From the NCBI GenBank assembly GCA_947627285.1, contig CANQVL010000002.1, positions 1 through 64,000 on the forward strand: a stretch of 64,000 nucleotides of DNA. The letters run 5' to 3'. Shown in pieces: positions 47,931 through 57,185 of this stretch. Each line of letters opens with the position of its first letter. The first letter of the stretch is position 1. Made by a program: the position numbers and the translations under genes. Origin of the DNA: an uncultured Oscillospiraceae bacterium. Its GTDB lineage: Bacteria; Bacillota; Clostridia; Oscillospirales; Oscillospiraceae. The notes under the pieces are model-generated. The model was not told where the DNA came from. It worked only from the letters and a program-made list of their open reading frames with translations, and did not search any database.

Positions 47931-49671
47931 GCTTTTGACGCTGGCGCCGGGGATAACGGTGCCCGTACCGGAGGACGGGGATGAGCTGCGCTACAGTGAG
48001 GACAGCGCAGGGCTCGTCCGGAGGTTCTTCTCCCTTCTGGTCTACGGTCAAAACGAATGGGCGGGACAGCCCTTCCGACTGGAGCCGTGGGAGATCGAGG
48101 CAATCGACAGCTTCTACGGTATCCAGGTCCGGGACGACGACGGGAGCTGGGTCCGGTACCGGCGGTACCTCTACGAGGAGCTGCCGAAAAAGAACGGCAA
48201 GAGCGAATTCGCCGCGGGGCTGGGGCTCTATCACCTCATCGCGGACGGGGAGACGCGTCCGAATGTGGGTCTCTTCGCCACGGATAAGGTAAACGCGGAC
48301 ATCATCTACCAGTGCGCCAAGTACATGGTGGAGCACACCGCCCTGGGACAGCCGGCGGGCAATCCGCTGGTCTGGTGCCGGGACAGCGTCAGGGAGATCC
48401 GTACACGGTACGGCGGGGTGCTGAAGGTGTACTCCTCCGACGTGGAAAACAAGCACGGCTTTTCCTTCTCCGCCATCATTATCGACGAGCTGCACACCTG
48501 GGCAAAGCGGGAGCTGTGGGACGTGCTTACTGCGGGCTCGGACGCCGCCAGGCGCCAGCAGGCGGTGATCGTGCTGACCACCGCGGGGGACGACCCCGAC
48601 CGCAAGTCCGTGGGCTGGGAGAAGCACGAAAAGTGCCGGCGGATACTTGCCTGGCGTGAGGGACACCCCGAGAGGGAGCTGGACAGGGACGACCCCCAAT
48701 GGCTGCCCATCATGTACGGGATCTCGGTGCTCACGGGAGACGACCCCGACAGGATAGCGGAGCTGGACATATACGACGAGGAGCTGTGGAAGCGGTGCAA
48801 TCCCTCCTACGGCATAACCATAAAGCCCAGGCAGTTCCGAGCCGAGGCCCGCGCCGCGCGGCAGTCGGAGGCGGAGGAGCGGAATTTCCGGTGGCTCAGG
48901 CTCAACCAGTGGATCGCCACCGGCGTGGTCGGATGGGTGCCCGTGACTATCTACGACAAGACCCAATTCAACATGCCGGAGTGGGACGGCCTCAACGCTA
49001 TGGAGCGCCGGCGAGCCGTGAGGGAGTACCTGAGGGGTAAAAAGTGTTACGGAGGGCTGGACCTTTCCACAACCACGGACCTTGCGTCCCTTGTGCTTTG
49101 CTTCCCGCCTCAGCCGGGGCTGACCACCTGGGTGGCGCTGTTCTGGGCGTGGCGTCCGCTGGATGGCGTCGCTGAGGCTGAGCAGCGCGACCACGTGCCC
49201 TACCGGGACTGGGCAAGAGCGGGGTTTTTGGAGCTGTGCGAGGGCGACATGAACGACTTTACCCAAATCGAGGACACGGTGAAGTGGTGCGCGGCGTCCT
49301 TCAAGCTCCTGAAACTGGGCGTTGACCCGTACCTGAGCCGGACGCTGACGCAGCGGCTTGCGGCGGCGGGCGTGGAGCTTATGGAGATACCGCAGACGCT
49401 TCTCTCCATGAGCCCCGCCACAAAGGAGCTGGAGCGGCTCATCCGCGCCCACGAGATGCTCCACGAGCACAACACCTGCGCCCGCTGGTGCTTCGGCAAC
49501 GTCCGGTGCATTACGGACAGCAACGAGAACCAGCGCCCCACGAAGAAAAAGAGCATAGGGCGCATTGACATCACCGTCGCCTGGATCATCTGTATGGCGG
49601 CGGCAATGGTGGACATGGCGAAGCCTCCGGATCTGAAGACCGCAATCGCCTCCGGAGGATGGTCAATGTGA
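47923..49671 (+). CDS. terL: Terminase large subunit
   Basis: 582 residues starting at GTG 47923, overlapping terS by 8 bp. ATPase motif ELPKKNGKSEFAAGLGLYHL (Walker A-like), FSAIIIDELHTW (Walker B) and a C-terminal nuclease region (GGLDLSTTTDLASLVL). It drives packaging and cuts the concatemer. Confidence 0.95.
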   Translation: MPELLTLAPGITVPVPEDGDELRYSEDSAGLVRRFFSLLVYGQNEWAGQPFRLEPWEIEAIDSFYGIQVRDDDGSWVRYRRYLYEELPKKNGKSEFAAGLGLYHLIADGETRPNVGLFATDKVNADIIYQCAKYMVEHTALGQPAGNPLVWCRDSVREIRTRYGGVLKVYSSDVENKHGFSFSAIIIDELHTWAKRELWDVLTAGSDAARRQQAVIVLTTAGDDPDRKSVGWEKHEKCRRILAWREGHPERELDRDDPQWLPIMYGISVLTGDDPDRIAELDIYDEELWKRCNPSYGITIKPRQFRAEARAARQSEAEERNFRWLRLNQWIATGVVGWVPVTIYDKTQFNMPEWDGLNAMERRRAVREYLRGKKCYGGLDLSTTTDLASLVLCFPPQPGLTTWVALFWAWRPLDGVAEAEQRDHVPYRDWARAGFLELCEGDMNDFTQIEDTVKWCAASFKLLKLGVDPYLSRTLTQRLAAAGVELMEIPQTLLSMSPATKELERLIRAHEMLHEHNTCARWCFGNVRCITDSNENQRPTKKKSIGRIDITVAWIICMAAAMVDMAKPPDLKTAIASGGWSM

Positions 49672-49694
49672 TGGCTCCGCCCTTTGGGGCGGCG

Positions 49695-49711
49695 GTGTCC
49701 GAATCGGACAC
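49695..49711. promoter_or_regulatory. 17-bp palindrome, site 9
   Basis: GTGTCCGAATCGGACAC, exact consensus, 24 bp after the terL stop codon and 10 bp before structured element c. Confidence 0.8.
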
Positions 49712-49721
49712 AAAGAAAAGC

Positions 49722-49792
49722 AGAGTCGAGAGTCTTGAAGACCACAGACCGAATACCGGACGAAGGGTCCGGCTTTCGGTCTGTGTTTTTTT
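49722..49792 (+). ncRNA. Structured element c with terminator
   Basis: AGAGTCGAGA, GTC-TTGAA-GAC (49732-49742), then hairpin CACAGACC/GGTCTGTG (49743-49785) with an inner CCGGAC/GTCCGG stem and a run of seven T. It sits between terL and the portal operon. Confidence 0.7.
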
Positions 49793-49804
49793 GGAGGTGG
49801 TTTT

Positions 49805-50029
49805 TTGAAGACAAAAAAGGCGAGGGACAAGCCTTCGGCCTTGCGGCGGGGAATTGAGCGGGCGGCGCGGCGTTGGGGCGCCGATCTGCTGCTGGTCGCC
49901 GGCGCCGTCATGGTCTCCGTGGGCGCCGCGCTGATCTACGCCCCCGCGGGGTGGCTCGCCGGCGGCGCGCTGACTATTGTCGGCGGCGTCCTGGCGGCAC
50001 GGGGAGAGTCCGGAGGTGACAGCGGATGA
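49805..50029 (+). CDS. Small membrane protein
   Basis: 74 residues from TTG 49805 after GGAGGTGG. A basic N-terminus, then one or two membrane helices (LLLVAGAVMVSVGAALIY, WLAGGALTIVGGVLAA). It lies between terminase and portal; holin-like features are weak and I do not call it a holin. Confidence 0.6.
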   Translation: MKTKKARDKPSALRRGIERAARRWGADLLLVAGAVMVSVGAALIYAPAGWLAGGALTIVGGVLAARGESGGDSG

Positions 50030-51330
50030 TATTTGACAAAGGCTTGCGCAAAAAGGGCGCTATCGGTCTGGCGGCGAGGACGCTGACACTGGAGAGCGCC
50101 GACGGGTGGGACCTGGACAGGGTGTCCATGAGCACGGACAAAGCACTGAAGGTGTCCACGGTGTACCGGTGCGTGGATCTGATCTCCTCCTCCATGGCGC
50201 TCCTGCCCCTGTATATCATGCGGGAGACGGACAAGCGGCGCTTCCCCGATCACCACCTGGGGCAGGTCCTTTGGGGGCGCGCTAACGAGGCCATGACAAC
50301 CTTTGACTACGCCCGCCTCATGGAGCGGACGGTGCTCCTGAGGGGAAATGCCTTCGCCTACATAGACAGGGACCCCGCCACCGGCTGGCCCAGGGAGCTC
50401 ATTCCCATGGATCCGGGTCTGGTGTCCACATTCCAGGAGAGAGACGGGGCCATCTGGTACAGCTACGCCAACCCGCGCACGGGGGACGTCACCCGCCTGT
50501 GGCCCGAGGACGTTCTCCACTACAAGGGACCCAGCGCCGACGGGATTTCCGGAGCCTCGGTGCTCACCAGCGCCGCTATGACCGTGAGCACGGCGCTGGC
50601 GGCACAGCAGCAGCAAACGGACCTCTACACCAACGGCGGACAGCCCTCCGGCGTCCTGACGGTGGATACGGATCTGGGAGGCACGGCGGAGGTGCCCGGG
50701 CCAGATGGGACCGTCACAAAGATCCCCATCAAGGACCACATTCGGAACGAATGGTACAAAAACCACGGACCTGGGAAGGGTTTCCGGATATGCGTTTTGG
50801 ACAACGGGCTCAAATATCAGCCCATCGGTCTTTCCAACGCCGACGCGCAGTTTGTGGAGTCGGAGGAGCTGAGAGTAGCGGATATGTGCCGGTTTTTCGG
50901 GGTGCCGCTCCATATGGCATACGCGGGAAAGCAGGCATATTCCTCCAACGAGCAGTCGAGCCTTGAGTACGTCAAGTACACCCTTCAGCCGAAAATCACG
51001 GACAGGGAGCAGGAGGACACCTACAAGCTGCTCCTGCCCTCGGAACGGGAAAAGGGGCTGCGGATCCGCCGGGAGGTCAAGGCGTTCCTCCGCGGCGACA
51101 CGGCGGCTCAGTCGGCGTGGTACAGGACCCTCCGGGACATCTCGGTATACTCGCCCGACGACATCCGCGCGCTGGAGGATCTGCCGAACGTGCCGGGCGG
51201 AGATACCAGGTACGCCAATCTCAATAATATCCCGCTGGAGATGTTCCGGGAGCTCTCGGTCATGAGAGCCCGCGGGCAGAACGGCGGAGAAGCGGAAAAC
51301 GAAGGAAGCGGAGGTGAAGAAAATGCCTAA
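50026..51330 (+). CDS. Portal protein, HK97 family
   Basis: 434 residues. VSTVYRCVDLISSSMALLPL, RTVLLRGNAFAYIDRDP and FFGVPLHMAYAGKQAYSSNE are typical of HK97-like portals, the dodecamer at the capsid vertex through which DNA enters and leaves. It overlaps the preceding gene by 4 bp. Confidence 0.93.
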   Translation: MIFDKGLRKKGAIGLAARTLTLESADGWDLDRVSMSTDKALKVSTVYRCVDLISSSMALLPLYIMRETDKRRFPDHHLGQVLWGRANEAMTTFDYARLMERTVLLRGNAFAYIDRDPATGWPRELIPMDPGLVSTFQERDGAIWYSYANPRTGDVTRLWPEDVLHYKGPSADGISGASVLTSAAMTVSTALAAQQQQTDLYTNGGQPSGVLTVDTDLGGTAEVPGPDGTVTKIPIKDHIRNEWYKNHGPGKGFRICVLDNGLKYQPIGLSNADAQFVESEELRVADMCRFFGVPLHMAYAGKQAYSSNEQSSLEYVKYTLQPKITDREQEDTYKLLLPSEREKGLRIRREVKAFLRGDTAAQSAWYRTLRDISVYSPDDIRALEDLPNVPGGDTRYANLNNIPLEMFRELSVMRARGQNGGEAENEGSGGEENA

Positions 51331-52027
51331 GGAGAACATGGGAGCGGTGCTGAAGGGCGCGGAGGTGTTGAAGGCGGGGGAGCTCACCGACGGCGATCTT
51401 GCGCTCATAAACCGGCAGACATTGCGGACGCTCTCCACCGAGGAGGTTTATACCTTCCGGCTGGCTGCCTGCGGCAACAGGGTAGACAGGGACATAGAGC
51501 GGTTCACCGATCGATCCCTGGACGACATGGCGGTGCTGTTTGTGGGGAAAACGGTGATCTCGGACCACCGGTGGAGCTCCGGCGAACAGATCGCCAGGGT
51601 GTACGCCGCGGCGGTGGAGGCTGGCGCGGGCGGAGACAAGCGGCTGGTGCTCAGCTGCTACCTGCCGCGCAACGAGTCAACCAAGACGCTCATCGACGCC
51701 ATCGACGCCGGTATCCTGCGGGAGGTCAGCGTGGCGGTGCGGGTGAAGCGGTACACCTGTTCCATCTGCGGCAAGGACTATCTGGGATCGGATTGCCCGC
51801 ATGTCCGGGGGCTGGAATACGCTGGAAAGACCTGTCACGTGGAGCTGGATGGGGTCTCGGACGTCTATGAGGTCTCGTTTGTGGCGGTGCCGGCACAGCC
51901 GGAGGCGGGCGTCATCAAGAGGTACGAGGTCAAGGAGAACGCCCCGGAGAAGAAACCCGAGGCGAAAGAGAAACCAATGCTCAGGATGGCAAGAGCTTTC
52001 CTTGAGCTTGAAAAAATGAGATTTTGA
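51323..52027 (+). CDS. Prohead protease-like protein with zinc finger
   Basis: 234 residues from ATG 51323 after GGAGGTG. It has a protease-type core (GKTVISDHRWSSGEQ, VSVAVRVKRYTC, YEVSFVAVPAQPEAGV) interrupted by a Cys cluster (CSICGKDYLGSDCPHVRG). It lies between portal and capsid, the normal place of the maturation protease. Confidence 0.75.
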   Translation: MPKENMGAVLKGAEVLKAGELTDGDLALINRQTLRTLSTEEVYTFRLAACGNRVDRDIERFTDRSLDDMAVLFVGKTVISDHRWSSGEQIARVYAAAVEAGAGGDKRLVLSCYLPRNESTKTLIDAIDAGILREVSVAVRVKRYTCSICGKDYLGSDCPHVRGLEYAGKTCHVELDGVSDVYEVSFVAVPAQPEAGVIKRYEVKENAPEKKPEAKEKPMLRMARAFLELEKMRF

Positions 52028-52043
52028 AAGGAGTCAGTTAAAA

Positions 52044-53222
52044 ATGAGCATCAAAAGCAAACTGTTGGAGCTGAAGAACACCCGCGCCGGTCTTCTCAAG
52101 GAGGCCGAGACCGCCCTGGAGAGCGGCGACATGGAGACCCACAAGGCAAAGATGGACGCCGCGAAGGGGTACAATGACCGAATCCAGGCCGCCGAGGACC
52201 TGATGGCGGAGCAGGAGAGGTACGGACTGCCCACCCCCGAAGAGAAGGCCGGTAATCCCCAACTCGGAGACGGTCAGGGCGACAGCTGGAAGATGGCGGT
52301 GAAATCCTTTGCCGCGGCTGCCAGAGCCGGGTTTAAGGTCAGCAAGGCCCAGGGGGATGCCCTCCAGGAAGGCCAGGACGTGGACGGCGGCTACACCGTG
52401 CCGGATGACATCGTGGGTGCAGTCGAGAAATTCCGTGACGCTGAGGAGAGCCTGCTGAGCCTCGTGACCATCAAGAGGGTCAAGAAGCTTAAGGGCGCCA
52501 GAACGTTCAAAAAGCGCAAACAGCATAAGGGCTTCTCTACGGTTGCCGAGATGGGGAAGATCCCCAAGGTCGAAGGTCCTGAGTTCACCCGGATCGAGTA
52601 CAATATCGAGAAACGCGCCGGCTTCCTTCCCGTGACCGACGAGCTGCTGGAGGACTCTGACGCGGATATCGCTCAGGAGGCCGTGGAATGGCTCGGCGGC
52701 GAAGCGCGGGTCACGGCTAACACCGAGATCGTGAATGTGGTCAAGGCCAAAGGCGGCACGGACTTGAAGACCATCGACGACATCCTCAACGCCTGGATCA
52801 AACTGGGTACGCCCTTCCGCAGAACCAGCTCCGTTATCACCAACGATTCCGGGCTCATGTGGCTGGTGACCCAGAAGGACAAAAACGATCGTCCGCTCCT
52901 TCAGCCGAATCCCGCCCACCCGGAAAAGCTTCAGCTGTGTGTCGGTCCCTTCACCATCCCCGTGGTTTCCTTCGATGACGATACCATCCCCAACGAGGAC
53001 ACCAAGGTGCCCTTCATCATCGGCGATCTGAAGGAGGGCGTTATCTATTGGGATCGCAGAAAGCTGACGTTGACTATGTCCAAGGTTGCCGTAGCCGGCG
53101 ACTTCAACGCTTTCGAGCAGGATATGACCCTGTGGAAGGGCACCATGCGCGACGACTGCGTGGAGCGCGACGGCGATGCCTACGTATACGGGCAGGTTGA
53201 CACCGCCGGCGTCGGCGGTTGA
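52044..53222 (+). CDS. Major capsid protein, HK97 fold
   Basis: 392 residues. An N-terminal coiled-coil scaffold-like region (about 1-90), then the HK97 core (DGGYTVPDDIVGAVEKFRDA, RAGFLPVTDELLEDSDADIA, VAGDFNAFEQDM). AAAGGAG before ATG. Confidence 0.93.
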   Translation: MSIKSKLLELKNTRAGLLKEAETALESGDMETHKAKMDAAKGYNDRIQAAEDLMAEQERYGLPTPEEKAGNPQLGDGQGDSWKMAVKSFAAAARAGFKVSKAQGDALQEGQDVDGGYTVPDDIVGAVEKFRDAEESLLSLVTIKRVKKLKGARTFKKRKQHKGFSTVAEMGKIPKVEGPEFTRIEYNIEKRAGFLPVTDELLEDSDADIAQEAVEWLGGEARVTANTEIVNVVKAKGGTDLKTIDDILNAWIKLGTPFRRTSSVITNDSGLMWLVTQKDKNDRPLLQPNPAHPEKLQLCVGPFTIPVVSFDDDTIPNEDTKVPFIIGDLKEGVIYWDRRKLTLTMSKVAVAGDFNAFEQDMTLWKGTMRDDCVERDGDAYVYGQVDTAGVGG

Positions 53223-53232
53223 GGTGGACGGT

Positions 53233-53673
53233 ATGGCGAGGAAGACTGAAAGCCCCGCTGAGGCGGCTGTGGCGGCCTCTGAGGGCGATTTGAAGGTTGA
53301 GACGCATACCAACCTGCCCGACGCGGCAGAAGCGGCGTCAGCGGCGCCTGCGGCTCCTCAGGGCGTGCCGGGACCTGACCCGACTGTCGAGCCCGACGGC
53401 GTGGACGAGGCGGCGGCGGAGGAGTACGGCAAGGTCGAGGACAAGCTCCTGCGTGTTTCGTATCCCAAGGGCGTCGGTGTCAACCTGCGCATCGGACCGG
53501 GACTCAGATTTGCCGTGAAGCAGGTCCTTCCCAACGGCGTGACGGTGCGGGAGCTGGCGCTGCCGGACTACGCCGCGGTGCCCGGCTGGGTGTGCGTGGA
53601 GGCGGAGACGGTACCCGGAGCCGCGGTATTCGGCTGGGTCGACGCCGGCTTGGTCGAAGAGGTCGATATTTGA
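53233..53673 (+). CDS. SH3-like virion-associated protein
   Basis: 146 residues. An Ala/Pro/Glu-rich N-terminus and a C-terminal SH3-type domain (KGVGVNLRIGPGLRFAVKQV, VPGWVCVEAE). It could be a head decoration or wall-contacting protein. ATG 53233 after GAGGTG. Confidence 0.6.
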   Translation: MARKTESPAEAAVAASEGDLKVETHTNLPDAAEAASAAPAAPQGVPGPDPTVEPDGVDEAAAEEYGKVEDKLLRVSYPKGVGVNLRIGPGLRFAVKQVLPNGVTVRELALPDYAAVPGWVCVEAETVPGAAVFGWVDAGLVEEVDI

Positions 53674-53675
53674 GC

Positions 53676-53692
53676 GTGTCCGAATCGGACAC
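53676..53692. promoter_or_regulatory. 17-bp palindrome, site 10
   Basis: GTGTCCGAATCGGACAC, exact consensus, starting 3 bp after the preceding stop codon and ending before the ribosome site of the connector gene. Confidence 0.8.
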
Positions 53693-53710
53693 GCGGAAGG
53701 GGGGAGAGGA

Positions 53711-54034
53711 TTGGCTCATGATCTGGACGCCATTAAAGGCTATATGCGGTTTGACGACCTGGCGGAGGGGCTGAGCGAGGATGAGGTCAGCGCCCAGGAG
53801 TCCATCATAATCGCTCTTGCCGCCGGCGCGGTGGAATATTTGCGCAACGCCGGAATCCCGGAGCCGGAGGAGACCTCGGAGCTTTACGACCTGGCGGTGA
53901 AATCGCTGGTCCTCCACTGGTACGACCACCGTGACGACGTGGGAAGCGAGTCCTCCGTCCCCAACGGGATACGCCCCGTCATCACGCAGCTCAAGCTCGT
54001 CGCCGCGGCGAAAAGAGCCGGAGGCGTCACATGA
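53711..54034 (+). CDS. Head-tail connector protein (Gp6-like)
   Basis: 107 residues from TTG 53711 after GGGGGAGAG. LDAIKGYMRFD and EDEVSAQESIIIALAAGAVE fit small head-tail connectors forming the ring below the portal. Confidence 0.8.
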   Translation: MAHDLDAIKGYMRFDDLAEGLSEDEVSAQESIIIALAAGAVEYLRNAGIPEPEETSELYDLAVKSLVLHWYDHRDDVGSESSVPNGIRPVITQLKLVAAAKRAGGVT

Positions 54035-54759
54035 AGTACGACATCGGGACATTTACCTCCAGGGCGCGGGTGCTGAGGTTCAACGACGCCGGCGGCGAGT
54101 TCGGCGCATGGGACGGCGCCGGATCCTTCTGGTGCCACAGGGAGCGGGCGCGGATCTCGGGATACATCTCCATGCCGGGGCTTGCCGCCGAGGGCTGGCG
54201 GCTCACGCTGAGGGAGCGTCCGCTCTCCTCTCAAAACTGCCTCCTCATCAACGGGCGGCGTCACTGGATACTGGACGTGGATCCTCCGGAGAACGGGTAC
54301 ATGACGGTCACCGCGGTTACGGTGCCAACGGTGACGGTGACGCTGTACAACGTGAGGACCGACGTGGACACCTCCACCTACAGGGACACGGTGGTCAACA
54401 ACATCACCGTGCTCCGGGAGGCGCTCATCTACGAGGCCCAGGGCGCCGGAGAGAGCGCCAGAGGCGCCGGCGACAGGGATAGCGCGAAGCTGTATATCCC
54501 CTTCGGCTCCGTTGCCGAGGACGGCGTCACAGGGGCTCACAAGCGGTACGTGCCGCCGGAGGTCTACGGCGCCATGGAGGACACCTCGGAGGTGTGGACG
54601 CTGAAGCCCGGAAAGGGCTGCTTCTTCCTCCGGGGGGAGGTCACGGAACGGAACGCGCGGCTGCAGGAGCTCACACAGGCGCACAGGGTCTTCGTGACCG
54701 AGCGCGCCGCCGTCAAGGACTTCTACAGCCTGCGGCATTTTGAGGTCGAGGGGGTGTGA
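54031..54759 (+). CDS. Head closure/head-tail adaptor, enlarged
   Basis: 242 residues. The N-terminal 100 residues look like a head-tail adaptor (INGRRHWILDVDPPENGYMT). The C-terminal half (ALIYEAQGAGESARGAGDRD, GKGCFFLRGEV) is additional and not typical of the usual 100-residue adaptor, suggesting a two-domain form. Overlaps the preceding gene by 4 bp. Confidence 0.65.
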   Translation: MKYDIGTFTSRARVLRFNDAGGEFGAWDGAGSFWCHRERARISGYISMPGLAAEGWRLTLRERPLSSQNCLLINGRRHWILDVDPPENGYMTVTAVTVPTVTVTLYNVRTDVDTSTYRDTVVNNITVLREALIYEAQGAGESARGAGDRDSAKLYIPFGSVAEDGVTGAHKRYVPPEVYGAMEDTSEVWTLKPGKGCFFLRGEVTERNARLQELTQAHRVFVTERAAVKDFYSLRHFEVEGV

Positions 54760-54762
54760 GGG

Positions 54763-55167
54763 GTGAAGGTGAAGGTCAGCATTGAGAGATGGGGGCTTTC
54801 CACGCACCTGAGACAGAACGCCGACCGCGCGGAGCGGGCTTTGGCAGCCAGAATGAAGGCTGACATGGAGCCCTTTGTCCCCTCACGTTCCGGCAGGATC
54901 CGCGCCGGGGCGAGGGTGGACGGAAACAGGATAACCTATCCGGGACCCTACTCCGGCGCGATGTATCGGGGCAGGGTGCAGGTGGACCCCAAGACACAAA
55001 GTCCGTTTGCCCGCCCCGGCGTCAGGAAGGTGGCAAGCGACAGGCGTATACGCTACTCAACGCCGGGGACCTCGGCGTACTGGCTCACGCCCGCAAAGCG
55101 TGCCCACCTGTCGGAATGGCAGAAGCTCGTGGCAAAGGAGATAACCCATGGACTCGACAAAAAATGA
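54763..55167 (+). CDS. Minor capsid / head-tail joining protein
   Basis: 134 residues from GTG 54763. FVPSRSGRIRAGARVDGNRI and SGAMYRGRVQVDP are typical of phage minor capsid proteins at the head-tail joint. Confidence 0.75.
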   Translation: MKVKVSIERWGLSTHLRQNADRAERALAARMKADMEPFVPSRSGRIRAGARVDGNRITYPGPYSGAMYRGRVQVDPKTQSPFARPGVRKVASDRRIRYSTPGTSAYWLTPAKRAHLSEWQKLVAKEITHGLDKK

Positions 55168-55606
55168 AAAGCCACGGGTGCTTGTGAGCGCCGAGGAGGA
55201 GCGGACCGTGGAGCGGCAGGTCATGGTGTGGCTCAGCTCCCTGCCGGAGCTGCAGGGGGAGAAGCTCGCCTTTGAGTCGCTGGATGAGGGCGTGCCCGGC
55301 ATCGCCGTATTTTCCGGCGAGGGTGCCTACATCACGGAGCCGGACATACTCGGCGGGCACAAGGCGATTTACCCGTTTTCGGTGGTGAGGCGGATAATCC
55401 CCGGCGACAGTCCGGACATGAGGCTTGACGCGGTGGCGTTCCTCAACGGCCTCGGCGACCGTGTCATGCGGTCGGCTCCGGAGCTGGGGGAGCGGATCAG
55501 CAGCGTCAGGGTGAAGCCCACCACCAGAGGACATTACGCTGGTACCGACGGCGGCGCCGGCGAGGACTACGAAATAAAATTCGATCTTACATACGAGGTG
55601 GATTAA
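55148..55606 (+). CDS. Tail terminator / minor capsid protein
   Basis: 152 residues, overlapping the preceding gene by 20 bp. DAVAFLNGLGDRVMRSAPEL and YEIKFDLTYEVD at the end fit tail-terminator (tail completion) proteins preceding the tail tube gene. Confidence 0.65.
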   Translation: MDSTKNEKPRVLVSAEEERTVERQVMVWLSSLPELQGEKLAFESLDEGVPGIAVFSGEGAYITEPDILGGHKAIYPFSVVRRIIPGDSPDMRLDAVAFLNGLGDRVMRSAPELGERISSVRVKPTTRGHYAGTDGGAGEDYEIKFDLTYEVD

Positions 55607-55607
55607 A

Positions 55608-56165
55608 ATGCCAAGAAAAAAGTTTCATATCGTTACCCCTGAGGGCGAGAATCCAGAGCGCCACACCTATGTCGTTTTGGGAAACGCCGCGACGTATGAG
55701 GCACCCGAGTGGCACCCCATGGGCAAGAAGGTGACGGACTCCTCGGCTGAGAACGACTTCAGCTCCGAGGACATCCGTGACATCCTGGGCGGAGTCTACG
55801 GGGAGCCCAAGAACCCCATCATCAAGCAGAGCTTTGACGGCTGCCGCATCGACTCCGGAGACAAGTACCAGGCGAAGCTGGTGGATCTCCACATCGTCGA
55901 CAACAACTACCGCGCCCTGGCGAACCAGGACCTCCTGCGCCTGCACACGTACCTGGAGGACGACGAGGGCAACTGCTTTGCCGAGCGGTACCCCTCAAGC
56001 CAGGTGCTCCCCAAGTCCCTGGGCGGCGAGGGCGGCGGACCTCTCACCATGCCCACGGAGGTCACCTTCGGCGGCATAAGGGAGCCGGGGACCTGCAAGG
56101 TCACCGTAGACGAGAGCGGCAAAAAGAGCTATGCGTTCACCCCCGGCATCGAGGAGGCAGAATAA
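55608..56165 (+). CDS. Major tail (tube) protein
   Basis: 185 residues between tail terminator and chaperones. Beta-rich with KKSYAFTPGIEEAE at the end. Forms the tail tube. Assigned by order and fold-like composition. Confidence 0.75.
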   Translation: MPRKKFHIVTPEGENPERHTYVVLGNAATYEAPEWHPMGKKVTDSSAENDFSSEDIRDILGGVYGEPKNPIIKQSFDGCRIDSGDKYQAKLVDLHIVDNNYRALANQDLLRLHTYLEDDEGNCFAERYPSSQVLPKSLGGEGGGPLTMPTEVTFGGIREPGTCKVTVDESGKKSYAFTPGIEEAE

Positions 56166-56167
56166 CC

Positions 56168-56623
56168 GTGGATGAGCTGAATTTTGCTCTGGGCGTGAGG
56201 GATTTCAAGGTGAACGGCGGCAGGTCCATATCCTTCAACCCCTCGGACGAGGGCTTTTTGGATCTCCTCTACGGGCTCCTCGCCAAGCTGGACGACCTGG
56301 TAAAGGAGCGGGACGAGAAGGCGAAAAAGGCCGGCGAAAACTGGTCAAAGCGATTTGAATACTCAAGGTCCTGCGACGAGAGGATGCGCCGTGCCGTGGA
56401 CGAGGTCTTCGGGGAGGGCTTTTCCGCCCAGGTCTTCGGCGCCGTGCGGCTCACCGCGGCGGCAGACGGGCTCTCGGTCGTGGAAAACCTCATCTGGGCC
56501 GTGGTGGAGCAGATGGACGAGGACCTGAAGGCGAACCTTGCCCGCCGCAGCGAGAGGGTGAGGTACTACACCGAGAAGTACAGATCCCGCATCGCCGCCG
56601 CCGGAGGATCTCCGGCGCCATGA
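56168..56623 (+). CDS. Tail assembly chaperone
   Basis: 151 residues from GTG 56168. SISFNPSDEGFLDLLYGLLA and a coiled middle. Position between tube and Gp15 fits the first chaperone. It overlaps the next gene by an ATGA junction, so no frameshift is needed. Confidence 0.7.
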   Translation: MDELNFALGVRDFKVNGGRSISFNPSDEGFLDLLYGLLAKLDDLVKERDEKAKKAGENWSKRFEYSRSCDERMRRAVDEVFGEGFSAQVFGAVRLTAAADGLSVVENLIWAVVEQMDEDLKANLARRSERVRYYTEKYRSRIAAAGGSPAP

Positions 56624-57162
56624 ATTACGACCTGCCGGAGTCGGTGCGCGTGGGCCGCCGTGATTACGCCGTCTTCAGCGACTTCCGGGCGGCGCTGGAT
56701 ATTGAGACAGCCCTGGCGGATCCGGTGCTGGACGACAGGGACAGGGCCTACATGGTCCTGCTCCTGTTTTACAGGGACCTGGACGCAATGCCGCCGGAGG
56801 ATTACCCAGAGGCGCTGGAGCGGGTCAAGTGGTTTTTGCGCGGCGGGGAGGACGAGACCGCCCCACAGCCGCGCGTCATGGACTGGGATCAGGACTTCCC
56901 TCTCATCGTCTCCGCCCTTTACCCCATTCTGGGCGCCGACATACGGGGAATGGCGCATCTGCACTGGTGGACGCTGCTCTCGGCGCTTTCGGACGCCAAG
57001 GACTGCGTCTTTACCCAGGTGGTCGCCATCCGCGACAAGCAGCTGAGGGGCAAGGAGCTGGACAAATTCGAGCGCGAGTTTTTGCGGCGCAATGCCTCCA
57101 TCGTAGAGCTCAAGACAAAATACACGCAGGCGGACGAGCGGATATTCTCCAAGTATATCTGA
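56620..57162 (+). CDS. Bacteriophage Gp15 family protein (second tail chaperone)
   Basis: 180 residues. DWDQDFPLIVSALYPILGAD, LHWWTLLSALSD and FTQVVAIRDKQLRGKELDKF are the hallmark motifs of the Gp15 family in Gram-positive siphophages. Confidence 0.9.
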   Translation: MNYDLPESVRVGRRDYAVFSDFRAALDIETALADPVLDDRDRAYMVLLLFYRDLDAMPPEDYPEALERVKWFLRGGEDETAPQPRVMDWDQDFPLIVSALYPILGADIRGMAHLHWWTLLSALSDAKDCVFTQVVAIRDKQLRGKELDKFEREFLRRNASIVELKTKYTQADERIFSKYI

Positions 57163-57185
57163 CGGCGTAAATGGGCGGTGATTTT

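Noticed and set aside
56168-57162. Programmed frameshift between the two tail chaperones
   Set aside because: The genes meet by a normal ATGA overlap, each with its own start; no slippery heptamer was recognised at the junction.
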